Made by a program: the position numbers and the translations under genes. Below are positions 45,361-54,727 of a stretch of 64,000 nt of DNA, one piece after another. The stretch is from Breznakibacter sp047600785 (GTDB taxonomy: Bacteria > Bacteroidota > Bacteroidia > Bacteroidales > Marinilabiliaceae). A model generated the notes under the pieces. It was given only the letters and a program-made list of their open reading frames with translations. It made no database searches and was not told the DNA's origin. The first letter of the stretch is position 1. Each line of letters opens with the position of its first letter. The DNA is taken from positions 62,001 to 126,000 of the forward strand of contig JASGKH010000002.1 of assembly GCA_047600785.1 (NCBI GenBank), in the 5' to 3' direction.

Positions 45361-45729
45361 GAGGAGGGTGCCTGGGAAAGTACAAAAGTGCAAGAGTGCA
45401 AAAGTGCAAAAGTACCGGAAAGTGGGAGGGGGGCAGAAGAGGTTGGTGTTTTGTGTTTGGCATTGGGAGGCGGTTAACCCGAAACACTGAATTTTTTTCC
45501 TTCTGGTTGCTGGCGGCAGGAAGTTTCTTCAAAAGATTGACAACTTTCCCAACAGGTAGCTAAAAAACTGCGTCCTCTGCGTTTCTTGTCTCTGCGATCT
45601 TTGCGTGAACTTGACATGGTCTTCTTGCCCCCTTTGCATGAAATCGATGATTTTTACCATCGATCCCGTCATTTCTCCATTTTCTGCCTTTGTACGGCGC
45701 CCTAACTTTGTGTCATTGAATAATTAATA
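45361..45729. other. Intergenic region with repeats C, D and B, then YceI promoter
   Basis: Family C with an expanded GTGCAAAA repeat (45366-45420), family D (about 45440-45560), then family B (45566-45612: CTCTGCGTTTCTTGTCTCTGCGATCTTTGCGTGAA). From 45620 the sequence is unique and carries the promoter at 45703. Confidence 0.65.
45703..45710 (+). promoter_or_regulatory. Promoter -7 box of YceI-pirin operon (TAACTTTG)
   Basis: Exact TAnnTTTG match 19 bases before the YceI start; TTTT at 45680-45683 is a partial -33 at 19-base spacing. Predicted transcript start near 45717. Confidence 0.55.
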
Positions 45730-46281
45730 ATGACAACAATGGAAAACGCAACAAAAACCAAATGGGGCATCGACCCTACACACAGTGAAATCGCTTTTAA
45801 AGTAAAACACCTGATGATCACCAACGTGAAAGGTGTGTTCAAAGAGTTCGGCGCGACCGTGCTGACCCGGGGAAATGATTTCTCGACGGCAGAAATCGAC
45901 GTGACCCTCAATGCCGTTTCCGTCGACACGGGAGTGGCTGATCGTGATGCACATTTGAAGAGTGCCGACTTTTTCGACGTGGAAAACCACAAAGAGATCA
46001 GATTCGTAGCCACGAAATTTGAGAAAGTGGACGATGAGGACTATAAACTCCATGGCAACCTGACCATTAAGGGCATCACCAAACCTGTGAAACTTGACGT
46101 GGAATATGCGGGAACCATGAAAGATCCCTGGGGCAACGAAAAAGCCGGATTTGTCGTCAACGGCAAAATTAACCGTAAGGATTGGGGCTTGAACTGGAAT
46201 GCGGCCCTGGAAACCGGCGGTGTACTGGTCAGCGATGAGGTAAAGATCAGCAGCGAGATACAGCTGGTGAAACAAGTATGA
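45730..46281 (+). CDS. YceI-family protein (lipid/isoprenoid-binding lipocalin-like fold)
   Basis: 183 residues from ATG 45730; ATG 45739 would give MENATKTKWG and is equally possible. WGIDPTHSEIAFKVKHLMI at the start and HGNLTIKGITKPVKLDVEY in the middle are YceI markers, and the end carries VSDEVKISSEIQLVK. No signal peptide, so this copy is cytoplasmic, unlike many periplasmic YceI proteins. The fold has a long hydrophobic pocket that in relatives holds polyisoprenoids or quinones. One base separates it from pirin, so they are co-translated; the cluster looks like a redox or aromatic-compound stress unit. Confidence 0.92.
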   Translation: MTTMENATKTKWGIDPTHSEIAFKVKHLMITNVKGVFKEFGATVLTRGNDFSTAEIDVTLNAVSVDTGVADRDAHLKSADFFDVENHKEIRFVATKFEKVDDEDYKLHGNLTIKGITKPVKLDVEYAGTMKDPWGNEKAGFVVNGKINRKDWGLNWNAALETGGVLVSDEVKISSEIQLVKQV

Positions 46282-46282
46282 C

Positions 46283-46999
46283 ATGGCAAAGACCATTCTC
46301 CATAAAGCCGCCACCCGTGGGCATGCAAACCATGGGTGGCTTGATTCGTACCACACCTTTAGCTTTGCCAATTATTACGATCCCGAACGGGTCCATTTTG
46401 GCGCGCTACGGGTGTTGAACGACGATACCGTGCAGGCGGGCATGGGATTTGCCAGGCATCCGCACGACAACATGGAGATCATCTCCATCCCCCTTGAGGG
46501 CGATCTGGAACACAAGGACAGCATGGGCAACGTGGCCGTGATAAAGGAGGGAGATGTGCAGGTGATGAGTGCCGGCACCGGTATTTTCCACAGCGAATAC
46601 AACCGGAACAAGGACAAGGTGGTAAAGTTCCTTCAGATATGGGTCTTCCCCAACAAACGGAGCGTACAGCCGCGGTACGACCAGGTTTCTGTCCGTGACA
46701 TCGAGAAAGAGAACGGTTTTTACCAGATATTGTCCCCCCACGAAGAGGACCAGGGCGTGTGGATCCATCAGGATGCATGGTTCCATCTGGGAAAATTCGA
46801 TGCGGCCCGATCGGCGGCCTATCGCTTGAAGAATCCGGATAACGGGGTGTACGTGTTTGTGCTGGAGGGCGACGTGCAGGTGGACGGGCAAAAACTCTCC
46901 CCACGGGACGGATTGGGAATCTGGGAGACGGACGAGATCCTTGTGACGGCCGACACCGCCAGCCGCGTGCTGCTGATGGAAGTGCCGATGATAAAATAA
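46283..46999 (+). CDS. Pirin-family protein (cupin, quercetinase-like)
   Basis: 238 residues. N-terminal cupin: HGWLDSYHTFSFANYYDPER, then the metal-ligand motif FARHPHDNMEIISI with its two His and the later Glu, and EGDLEHKDSMGN, all typical of bacterial pirins such as YhhW. The C-terminal cupin (YVFVLEGDVQVDGQKLSPRD) is present. Pirins bind Fe or similar metal and some oxidise flavonols; others modulate central metabolism. Starts one base after the YceI stop; the flavoprotein follows 80 bases later. Confidence 0.93.
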   Translation: MAKTILHKAATRGHANHGWLDSYHTFSFANYYDPERVHFGALRVLNDDTVQAGMGFARHPHDNMEIISIPLEGDLEHKDSMGNVAVIKEGDVQVMSAGTGIFHSEYNRNKDKVVKFLQIWVFPNKRSVQPRYDQVSVRDIEKENGFYQILSPHEEDQGVWIHQDAWFHLGKFDAARSAAYRLKNPDNGVYVFVLEGDVQVDGQKLSPRDGLGIWETDEILVTADTASRVLLMEVPMIK

Positions 47000-47079
47000 A
47001 AACATGTGGTTCACATCATGCGCCGGGTCCGCAAAGCAGGAATCCTGCGTTATGGAATCTACTAACACAACATCAAAAA

Positions 47080-47685
47080 ATGAAAATCCTCATTGTCAAA
47101 TACCTGCCTTCGGGCGATACCTCCAACACGCTCAGGTTGTTGGACCATTTCAAATCACATGCCCAAGCACATACCGTCGAGGAACTTGATTTGCTGAAAA
47201 ACCCGCCCCTGTTCCACAATGTATGGTCGATGGATGCGTACAAGCAGCGCAACTTCGGCGGGCAGGAGATCAGTCCCTCGTTAAGTGCGGCCATTAAGCC
47301 CATGGACAAGATGACCGAACAGTTTGCTGCAGCCGATATGGTTGTGTTGGCGACCCCGATGCACAACTTCTCGTTGCCGGGCATTGTGAAAGCCTATTTC
47401 GATGCGGTGATGCAGAGCGGCGTCACGTTCAAATACGTCGATGGGAAACCCGTGGGCCTTATGTCGGGCAAAAAGTTCCTCACCCTCTACACCAGCATGG
47501 GATCGTATGTGGGCAGCTATGGTTATCTGGACAACCTGAAGACCATTGTAAAGATCGAACTTGACTTTATGGGGTTCAAAATGTACGAATTCGTCCATGC
47601 CACTACGGGCAACAAAGCAGTGTACGACCTCCAGATGGATAAAGCCAGAGAGGCAATATCTGCCGTGTCGGAAAAGTGGTTGTAA
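47080..47685 (+). CDS. FMN-dependent NADH:quinone reductase / azoreductase (AzoR-like)
   Basis: 201 residues with a flavodoxin-like fold: LPSGDTSNTLRLLDHF is the phosphate-binding loop for FMN, ADMVVLATPMHNFSLPGIVKAY the second FMN contact and substrate region, and KKFLTLYTSMGSYVGSYGYL the third. It matches the AzoR family, which reduces quinones and azo bonds with NADH and protects against electrophiles. It is the third gene after YceI and pirin, so the three likely respond together to quinone or electrophile stress (inference). Confidence 0.9.
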   Translation: MKILIVKYLPSGDTSNTLRLLDHFKSHAQAHTVEELDLLKNPPLFHNVWSMDAYKQRNFGGQEISPSLSAAIKPMDKMTEQFAAADMVVLATPMHNFSLPGIVKAYFDAVMQSGVTFKYVDGKPVGLMSGKKFLTLYTSMGSYVGSYGYLDNLKTIVKIELDFMGFKMYEFVHATTGNKAVYDLQMDKAREAISAVSEKWL

Positions 47686-48096
47686 ATGCGGGTACGGTGA
47701 CGGTATCCGGCCGTGCAGCCGGTATCGTACCCTGAACCGGAAGGAACAGGTCCCCCAATAACGGAAGGCGTCCCGCGGGACGCCCTCCTCTCCATACAAC
47801 CGCCCCTCTGTGGCAGGGCGGACCTAACCTACTTATGCAGGACATATGCCTGTTGTCCCTGGCTCTGACGGGCAACGGCACCTGTGGCAATTGTTGCGCT
47901 TCATGAACTATCCCCATTGCCGGGATGGATTTATGGGCAGACAAAAGAAAATCTCTGTGGCACGCTTGCTTGTCGTTTATTTTTTAATTTTATTTCCGAT
48001 TCGCACAACATATCAAAGTAAGCTGTTTGTTTGCAAAAAGATGGTGTGCTGTGTGTAATGTAAGCTGCAATAATTTAAGTTTTTAACAAGTGTCAC
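47686..48096. other. Intergenic region after the flavoprotein gene
   Basis: A perfect 18-base palindrome GGCGTCCCGCGGGACGCC (47767-47784) lies ~80 bases after the stop but has no T run, so it is at best a weak terminator. The rest (to 48096) is unique; a 70-codon frame at 47846-48058 is not convincing. TAAGTTTT (48077-48084) is a near-match -7 box for the XRE gene. Confidence 0.5.
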
Positions 48097-48501
48097 ATGG
48101 AAGATAACGAAAATGTCGTGCTGGAGAACAAAACGATTGGGCGGAATATATCGCAATATCGTAAGCTGCGGGGAATGAAGGCCATGGAAGTGGCCGAAGG
48201 ACTGGGACTGAAAGAAGCCTCGTACACGCGGTACGAACGGGGCGAAGCGGCTATTACGGTGGATATTGTCCAGAAAGTCGCCGAAATACTGAAAATCGAT
48301 CCGTTGATGTTGATGTCGGTGCCGCCAAGCTCATTCCTCGAAAGCGGGAACAACTCGCCGGGAGCCATTCTGGGCCGGGTAGGCGGGTCTTATAATTTTC
48401 AGACCTATGACGAAAGGCAATCCGAAATGATGCTGAAACTGATGGAGAACATGATGACCCTCAGCAGAAACCTGATTGAGCTGATGGACAAGAACAAGTG
48501 A
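48097..48501 (+). CDS. XRE-family helix-turn-helix regulator
   Basis: 134 residues. The HTH_3 domain covers residues ~15-70: IGRNISQYRKLRGMKAMEVA, LGLKEASYTRYERGEAAITV, VQKVAEILKIDPLML. The C-terminal part ends in a Met/Leu-rich helix (MMLKLMENMMTLSRNLIELM) that may dimerise. No partner toxin or phage gene is adjacent. The target is unknown. It is similar in plan to the XRE gene at 54728, which flanks the same GC-rich SusCD operon on the other side. Confidence 0.88.
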   Translation: MEDNENVVLENKTIGRNISQYRKLRGMKAMEVAEGLGLKEASYTRYERGEAAITVDIVQKVAEILKIDPLMLMSVPPSSFLESGNNSPGAILGRVGGSYNFQTYDERQSEMMLKLMENMMTLSRNLIELMDKNK

Positions 48502-48987
48502 AATGGCATGGCGATGGGTTGGGCCCCACAACAACTTTCTGTGATAGCGACAAAGTTCCTGAGTGCGGAAGAAGAGTGCAAGAGTACAAAAGGACCGGAA
48601 AGCAAAAGAGGCAGAAGTGGTTGGTGGCTTCCCCGCAAAGCTAATGGCTTTCTGCGGCAATCCTGCAAAAGAAGGAAGGAGGACATTTCGCGACATCCTC
48701 CTTCCCAAATTATTGCCCCGTGAGGAGGGCGGTACTTACCCATCTATGAGTGAGAGTATGGTAAGCTCTGCGTATCCCGTAAGAAGTTAACGCCTGGCAG
48801 CGTAACCATCAGGCTTACCGGGAAAAGCACAAAGAACCATCATTCTCCACGTGTGTTGTGATTTCTTTCCTCTGCATTTCCGCGAGGGATTCTATGTAAC
48901 GATGGCTCTGACCGCCAAAGGAAAAGAGACGCCAAACACGCCGGTAAAAACAACTTCCTGTACCCTTTGCGTGGCCCCTTTTTGGCC
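48502..48987. other. Intergenic region with repeats and a hairpin
   Basis: Between convergent XRE and SusD 4. Family C (48552-48600), family D (48600-48660), then a 10-bp hairpin GGAAGGAGGA / TCCTCCTTCC (48674-48683, 48696-48705) with a 12-base loop that could end transcripts from both sides, then weak family-B words (48860-48985). No gene is supported. Confidence 0.55.
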
Positions 48988-50997
48988 TCAATACAAGGCT
49001 CCCATGTTGGCCTCGGTGGGCCATCTCGGGTTTTGGTAGACGGGCGATGCCGACACCGTTTCCCCGTCGGACGAGGTGATCAGGAAATGCTCCACGGCAA
49101 TCGGTTCCAGATAATGCGCCAGTGCCCAGCGGTAACCGTCGAACACCAGTTCCTTGCCCGTCTTTTCATACGGCCTCAGGTACGAGCTCGTCATGGGTGC
49201 CGACACCGTGGCCGTGGCTGTGCCATAGGTCACCGTCAGGTTGCCGTCCGCATCCCGGTACCACTCCTGCATCGGTCCCCACAGTTTGAGCCCCTCAATA
49301 TGGTAAGGTTCCGACACCAGCTGGTCCAGGGCGCGCCACCGTTTCAGATCCATGGCCCGCAACCCTTCGGCCATCAGCTCGCAACGGCGTTCGCGCCGGA
49401 TGTTGTACAGCGTGGCGTCTACCAACGCTCCCCCCGAATAGGCACCCCAGTCGTTCAATGCCTCCCGCGCCATGTCGGTGGCTGCCACGGTCTTCCCGAA
49501 ATCAGTGTCCACCCCGGCCCTCGTGCGGATGGCCTGCCAGTATTGCACCGCCCTGCCGTCGAGGTTCCCGTTCAGTTCGTAACACGCCTCCACGTAGTTC
49601 AGGTACGCCTCGGTGGCGCGGAACACCAGACAGCCCGTGTAGCCGCCCCCGTTCACGCACTGCTCCGCGTCGTAGTTCAACCCCTTACGGATGGCATAGC
49701 CGGTGGAATAAGTTTTCTCCCACGACGAGTTGGCGATGTCGGGCACCGGTTCCACCGGTGTGGCGTGGTCGCCCGCCTGTGATTCGTAAAGCACGTTGGT
49801 TTGTCCAGGTTCCTTGAGGAACAGCCACAAGCGCCCGTCCCGGTCCTGCCGCACGTCGGCAATCCGGTCGTCGCCCACATAGCCCGACCCTTCGGCATAC
49901 ACCGGCAGCCCATTGGCCATCAGAAAGCCGTCCACCATGCCGCGTGTCAGCCCCACGCCGTAATTGCCCAGTTGGGCGTACACCGGCACGTTGTGCGTGA
50001 GGCTTAGTCCCCGGCTGTAGCGTCTCCATAGCAGCACCTCGGAATAGCCCGACATGTCCACGGCACTGAACAGGTCAAAATAGGGGTTGGTCGCGTCGGC
50101 CGCTGACTGCTGCAAGATCCCGTTATTGGGCGTCAGCGTGCAGGCATCGGCCACCATTGCGGCCGCCTCCATGGCCTGCGCCAGCAGCCATTGCGTTTCC
50201 GCCTCAAGACTGCCGGTCCGGAACTGGTACCCCTGCTGGTAATCCTTGCCGGCTCCGGGCCAGCCTTCGCCGTTGGGCACGAAAGCCGTGTTGGCAAAGT
50301 ACTTTAGCCACGTGGCCTCGAACAGCGCCACGCGCGACTTCAGCAGCCATGCACACGCTTTCGACAGCCGGTTACGGGCCCCGTCGGGCGAGTTCCCCTG
50401 CATCAGCAGGGCCGCCGAGTCGAGGTCCGACAAGATAAAGCGGGCCACCTCCGTGCGCGGCATCCGCTTGCTGGCGGCCGTCAGCTCCGCCCGGTCGTCC
50501 CTGGGTACGTGCGTCACGATAGGGAAATCGCCCAGCGTCTGCAGCTTCGAAAAATACTCGTACGCCCTCAGGAAATACCCTTCGCCGATGTAGTGCGCCA
50601 CCGCGTCGGCGCTGCCCGTGATGCCGCCCTGTTGCCAGCGTGGCACCACCGTGTTCAGGAAATAGTTGCACTGGTAGATGTTGCCAAAGTCCCACGCGCC
50701 GCCTGTCTGCCCCACACGCCACTGGCCCGGCACGTACTTGTTGTCGTACGACGGCGTGGCCATGTTGTCCGTGCCCCCGTCAATGCCGAAAGTGCCGAAC
50801 GACCAGTTGCCGTGCGAGGGGAGGATGTTGGGGTAGCGGTCGATGGTGTAGGCTGCCAGATGCGACACGTCCCACAGGTACGACTCGGGAGTGATGTCCG
50901 TCACCGGTGCCCGGTCCAGAAAATCGTTGCACGCGCCAAGGCACAATGCCGTGCCCATTGCCCATGCGTAAATACATTGGTTGATATATCGGTTCAT
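48988..50997 (-). CDS. SusD/RagB-family lipoprotein (pair 4, GC-rich)
   Basis: 669 residues from ATG 50997 (MNRYINQCIYAWAMGTALCL, lipobox LCLGAC); the frame stays open to 51186 but that part runs into repeats. SusD markers: CNDFLDRAPVTDITPESYLW, YFLRAYEYFSKLQTLGDFPI, ACAWLLKSRVALFEATWLKY, FRATEAYLNYVEACYELNG, YNIRRERRCELMAEGLRAMD. It belongs to the long RagB type. High GC and different codon use from neighbours. Second gene of the minus-strand operon with SusC 4, 210 bases apart, unusually far for such a pair. Confidence 0.93.
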   Translation of the reverse strand: MNRYINQCIYAWAMGTALCLGACNDFLDRAPVTDITPESYLWDVSHLAAYTIDRYPNILPSHGNWSFGTFGIDGGTDNMATPSYDNKYVPGQWRVGQTGGAWDFGNIYQCNYFLNTVVPRWQQGGITGSADAVAHYIGEGYFLRAYEYFSKLQTLGDFPIVTHVPRDDRAELTAASKRMPRTEVARFILSDLDSAALLMQGNSPDGARNRLSKACAWLLKSRVALFEATWLKYFANTAFVPNGEGWPGAGKDYQQGYQFRTGSLEAETQWLLAQAMEAAAMVADACTLTPNNGILQQSAADATNPYFDLFSAVDMSGYSEVLLWRRYSRGLSLTHNVPVYAQLGNYGVGLTRGMVDGFLMANGLPVYAEGSGYVGDDRIADVRQDRDGRLWLFLKEPGQTNVLYESQAGDHATPVEPVPDIANSSWEKTYSTGYAIRKGLNYDAEQCVNGGGYTGCLVFRATEAYLNYVEACYELNGNLDGRAVQYWQAIRTRAGVDTDFGKTVAATDMAREALNDWGAYSGGALVDATLYNIRRERRCELMAEGLRAMDLKRWRALDQLVSEPYHIEGLKLWGPMQEWYRDADGNLTVTYGTATATVSAPMTSSYLRPYEKTGKELVFDGYRWALAHYLEPIAVEHFLITSSDGETVSASPVYQNPRWPTEANMGALY

Positions 50998-51207
50998 GTG
51001 TTTGTGATTTAAAATTAAAAAAGTGCCTGAGTGCTGTTGGCCTTTGGGTTGCAGAAACCGTTTCCCGCTAAGCTCGCCAAGGGAAACCCCCTGCGTCTCT
51101 TCCTCCGCGATCCCTGCGAGAACACTTTCACACAAAGAGAAAACTTCTGCGCGAACCCTCTCCCCGCACGAAACTTCCGTTTCCACCCAACAGCTATCGG
51201 TTTTCTT
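50998..51207. repeat. Repeat-filled gap between SusC 4 and SusD 4
   Basis: 210 bases with family C (51019-51040, AAAAGTGCCTGAGTGCTGTTGG) and family B-like words (51060-51190, TCTTCCTCCGCGATCCCTGCGAGAAC). The insertion of these repeats inside an operon explains the unusually wide spacing. Confidence 0.6.
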
Positions 51208-54200
51208 TCAAAACCCCACGCTTATTCCTACCGCGAGGACTCTCGACAGGGGATAGACGTTGCCCCCGCTGCCACCCCCGATAGTCTCCGGGTCAAAAAT
51301 GCCGCTCATGCGCGTCCATGTGTGCAGGTTCTCGCCCGACACGTATACCCGCAGGCTTTCGGCCTTCAGCCTCGCGCTCAGGTGCTTTGGCAGCGTGTAG
51401 CCCAGCTGCAGGTTCTTCAGCCGCAGGTAGGACGCGTCCTGAAGGTAGCGCGTCTGCGCTTGCTGGTTCTTGGCGTTGCCAAATAGCGGCCGGGGGTAGT
51501 AGGCGTCCAGGTTCTGTCCCAGCGGGTGCGACGCGTCGTCGCGGAAATAATCTTTGTGCTCCTCAAAGCCTGTGGACCACCAGATGCCCCCGCTGTAGGC
51601 GCCCCAGAAATAGTAGCTATTCTGGAAATAGTCGCGTTTGAGCACTCCCTGGAAGAACGCCCTCAGGTCGAACCCTTTGTAGTCGGCACCCAACTCTACC
51701 GAAAAGAGGTAGCGCGGCGTGGAGTTGCCGATGATCTTCAGGTCACCGTGGTCGGCTAACGTGTAGGCCCCGTTGTCGATGCACCCGTCGCCGTTCAGGT
51801 CGCGATACATGATGTCGCCCGCTTCCCATTGGCTTCCCAGCGCATTCTGTCCGCCGTTGGGCAACGACGCCAGGTGTGTATCCATGGCCGCCTGCGTGCG
51901 GGCGATGCCTGCCGTTTCGTAACCCCATATTTCGCCCAGCTTCTGTCCCTTGCGGTATGTGCCCAGGTTGCCCGTGGCATTGGGATAGCGGGTGATCTCG
52001 GTCTGTGAGTCCGACAGTTGTGCGCCCACGCGATAGCCCAACCCGTTGGCCAGCTTGTCGCGCCACTGCAGCGACAGCTCAAAGCCATAGGTTTTCAGGT
52101 CGGTGTTGTTGGTCTTGGGCACAGACGTGCCCAGCAGGGCCGGCAATTCGGGCGCGGGTCCAATCATGTCGTCGGTGTAGCGCACAAAGCGGTCCAGTGA
52201 ACCCGTCAGACGGTTGCCAAAGGCGCCCACATCGAGCCCCACATTCCAGTTGCGTACCCTTTCCCACGACAGGCGCTGGCTCACCAGCCCCGGCGCACTT
52301 GAGGTGTTGGGCTTCACGCCGCCGGTCAGCCATGCGCCGTCGGCCGTGCCCACGGGCATGGTCGGGTAGGTGGGGTACCAGTTGTCGGTGTTCTGGTTGC
52401 CCAGCTGCCCGTACGAGGCCCGCAGCTTCAGGGTCGGCACCACATGTTGCCACGGTTCCCAAAATCCTTCGCGCGCCAGGTTCCATCCCGCCGAGGCCGA
52501 CGGGAACCAGTTCCACCGCTTGTCCTCGCGGTAGCGCGATGTGCCGTCGTACCTCAGGTTGGCCTCGAACAGGTAACGCCCCATGTAATCATAGTTGAGA
52601 CGCCCGAAGAAGCCCGCCGTTGCCCATTCCTGATACTGGCCCGACACTTCGGGCGCCACCGTGTTGCCGTTGGCATCGGTGCCCGAGGTGGCGTTGAGCG
52701 CCGTGATGCTTGCCACCACGATGCCGTCGCGGCGTGCCGACAGGTCACGGTAATGCAGCTCTTCGGACTGAAACCCCGCCAGCAGCTTAAAGGCGTGCCC
52801 CTTCACTTCTTTGCCGTACCCGGCGTACAGGTTGGGGTTCAGAAAGTTCTCCTTGTACCCGTATTCGTACACGTGGCTGTCGCTGCGGTATACGTAGGGG
52901 CTGCCGTCCACGTCGTGGTTGTAGGTTTGCAGCACGTCCCAATGGCGGAAACGCGTCATTGTGCGGTAGTTCAGCTCGCCCGTCAGCTTGAGGCCTTCGG
53001 CGGGCGTGAGCACCAGCTGCACCTGCTGGGTCAGCCAGTCCTTCTGGCTCTTGTCGCGGCCCCCGTCGCGCAGGTTCAGCGCGGGCGACGGCGACGAGTA
53101 CAGGTGCCCGTTGGGGTCGTACAGCGGCAGCGTGGGCCATCCCTGCCGCGCCAGGTCCTGAAAGAACGAGTCGCTCAGCGATGACGGCCGCCCGAAATCC
53201 TCACGGACAAAGCGGGTGGACGTGGCGAATTCGGCCATGTTCCCCAGCCGCGCGTTGATCTTGCTCGTGAGCGTGTAACGGTCAAAGGCGTCCTGGTTGA
53301 ACACCATCAGCCCGTTCTGGTCCAGGTAATTGCCCGAAAAATAGTAACGAACTCCTTCATTGCCGCCGCTCACCGACACGTTGTGTTCCTGCGCAAAGGC
53401 ATGGTCGCGGTACAGCGCATCGTACCAGTCGGTGTTGGCGTTGCCGTAGGCATATCCGTCGGCCCAGTACTGCGGGTTGTTGGGGTTGACGGGGACAGAT
53501 GCTTTCAGCGTCCCGTTCTGGTAATCGAGGATGCGCTGCAGGTGCCCGTCGCTGAAAAAAGGCCCCGAGCCGCCATTGGTATTGGCGTCGTTGAAATAGA
53601 GGGCAAAGGTGTACGAGTCCATCATGTGGGGCATGTTGATGGGTGCGTTCCAGCGGAAGCTGTTCTGATAGGTGGCGTGCGCCTTGCCGGCTTTGCCCTG
53701 CCGCGTGGTGACCAGGATGACCCCGAAGGGTGCCCGCGAGCCGTAGAGCGCCGACGAGGCTGCGTCTTTCAGCACCGAGATGGCCTCGATGTCCTGCGGG
53801 TTGATGGCGTTGAGGTCGCCCTCCACCCCGTCGATCAGCACCAGCGGCGACCCCGTGGAGCCCTCGCCGATGGTGCCCGTCCCGCGAATGCTGATACCCG
53901 GGCTACTCTCAAGGCTGCCTCCACTGCTCTGCGTCACAATCAGGCCGGGTACCAGCCCCTGTAGCATCTGGGCCGTCTGTCGCACGGGGCGTTGTTCCAG
54001 CGCCTCGCCCTCGAGCGACCCCACCGATCCGGTGAGGTTCACCTTCTTTTGGGTGCCGAAGCCTACGGCCACCACCTCGTCGAGGCCCACGGCAGCCTCG
54101 CGCAGGGCGACGTCGATGGCGGTGCGGATGCCCACTGCCTCACGGTGGGGCTCAAAACCGATAAACGAAAAGAGTAGCACGGCGCCTTCGGGCACGTTGG

Positions 54201-54450
54201 CCAACAGGTAGCGTCCCTGCATATCGGTCACGGTGCCGTGGGCGGGCGTCCCCTGCACCGATACGTTCACGCCCGGCACGGGCTGGCCCGCGGCGTCGGT
54301 CACCAGGCCGGTGACCGTGCACATGGCCGGTTGAGAATGGGTTGACAGGGCAAAGAGGCTCCACAGAAGCATGGGCAACAGCCTGCGTGCAATTGGCACC
54401 GCACACTTGCGGGGGACTGGCCCCCCGAACGGTTTTGTGTCTTTTTTCAT
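51208..54450 (-). CDS. SusC/RagA-family TonB-dependent receptor (pair 4, GC-rich)
   Basis: 1080 residues from ATG 54450 (MKKDTKPFGGPVPRKCAVPI); an open frame to 54531 adds 27 residues without a signal. N-terminal membrane segment (LLPMLLWSLFALSTHSQ), regulatory-like domain (GLVTDAAGQPVPGVNVSVQG), TonB-box region (LDEVVAVGFGTQKKVNLTGS), plug (ISIRGTGTIGEGSTGSPLVL, SVLKDAASSALYGSRAPFGV) and barrel ending AVGISVGF. By far the most GC-rich SusC in the window. No enzymes accompany it, so the ligand is unknown. Confidence 0.94.
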   Translation of the reverse strand: MKKDTKPFGGPVPRKCAVPIARRLLPMLLWSLFALSTHSQPAMCTVTGLVTDAAGQPVPGVNVSVQGTPAHGTVTDMQGRYLLANVPEGAVLLFSFIGFEPHREAVGIRTAIDVALREAAVGLDEVVAVGFGTQKKVNLTGSVGSLEGEALEQRPVRQTAQMLQGLVPGLIVTQSSGGSLESSPGISIRGTGTIGEGSTGSPLVLIDGVEGDLNAINPQDIEAISVLKDAASSALYGSRAPFGVILVTTRQGKAGKAHATYQNSFRWNAPINMPHMMDSYTFALYFNDANTNGGSGPFFSDGHLQRILDYQNGTLKASVPVNPNNPQYWADGYAYGNANTDWYDALYRDHAFAQEHNVSVSGGNEGVRYYFSGNYLDQNGLMVFNQDAFDRYTLTSKINARLGNMAEFATSTRFVREDFGRPSSLSDSFFQDLARQGWPTLPLYDPNGHLYSSPSPALNLRDGGRDKSQKDWLTQQVQLVLTPAEGLKLTGELNYRTMTRFRHWDVLQTYNHDVDGSPYVYRSDSHVYEYGYKENFLNPNLYAGYGKEVKGHAFKLLAGFQSEELHYRDLSARRDGIVVASITALNATSGTDANGNTVAPEVSGQYQEWATAGFFGRLNYDYMGRYLFEANLRYDGTSRYREDKRWNWFPSASAGWNLAREGFWEPWQHVVPTLKLRASYGQLGNQNTDNWYPTYPTMPVGTADGAWLTGGVKPNTSSAPGLVSQRLSWERVRNWNVGLDVGAFGNRLTGSLDRFVRYTDDMIGPAPELPALLGTSVPKTNNTDLKTYGFELSLQWRDKLANGLGYRVGAQLSDSQTEITRYPNATGNLGTYRKGQKLGEIWGYETAGIARTQAAMDTHLASLPNGGQNALGSQWEAGDIMYRDLNGDGCIDNGAYTLADHGDLKIIGNSTPRYLFSVELGADYKGFDLRAFFQGVLKRDYFQNSYYFWGAYSGGIWWSTGFEEHKDYFRDDASHPLGQNLDAYYPRPLFGNAKNQQAQTRYLQDASYLRLKNLQLGYTLPKHLSARLKAESLRVYVSGENLHTWTRMSGIFDPETIGGGSGGNVYPLSRVLAVGISVGF

Positions 54451-54714
54451 TGTTCTTATTGGTTTTTGTAAAACATAAGTGATTGGTTGATTTGAGAATA
54501 AGGGTGCTGAGGAAAGGCATGGCAAGGCCAAGGCACGCTAAGACGTACTTTTAAAATGTTTTATTAAATTTGACTGGTTATAAAAAATGCCTTATCTAAA
54601 TTTTTTTGGCATTTCAAAGAAACCGGGCTCAATGGTTGTATCCAAGTTGTGCCTGGTAGTATCCCACAATTTGGGCATTTGTAACTTACAACTGGCAGAA
54701 TCTTCGTTCAATCA

Positions 54715-54722
54715 TATCTTTG
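54715..54722 (+). promoter_or_regulatory. -7 box (TATCTTTG) directly before XRE gene
   Basis: Exact TAnnTTTG, ending five bases before ATG 54728. It implies a transcript start at about the start codon, that is, leaderless translation, and argues against a longer protein starting at 54587. Confidence 0.5.
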
Positions 54723-54727
54723 TAATC

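Noticed and set aside
47767..47784. Palindrome GGCGTCCCGCGGGACGCC as terminator after the flavoprotein gene
   Set aside because: A strong stem but no loop space or T run; noted only in the region description.
47846..48058. 70-codon frame before the XRE gene
   Set aside because: No homology recognised and its end overlaps the expected XRE promoter region.
48508..48790. Two overlapping short frames after the XRE gene
   Set aside because: They lie in dispersed repeats C and D and in the hairpin region.
54587..54727. N-terminal extension of the XRE protein from ATG 54587
   Set aside because: The extension is crossed by an exact -7 promoter box at 54715-54722, and the helix-turn-helix domain is complete from ATG 54728.
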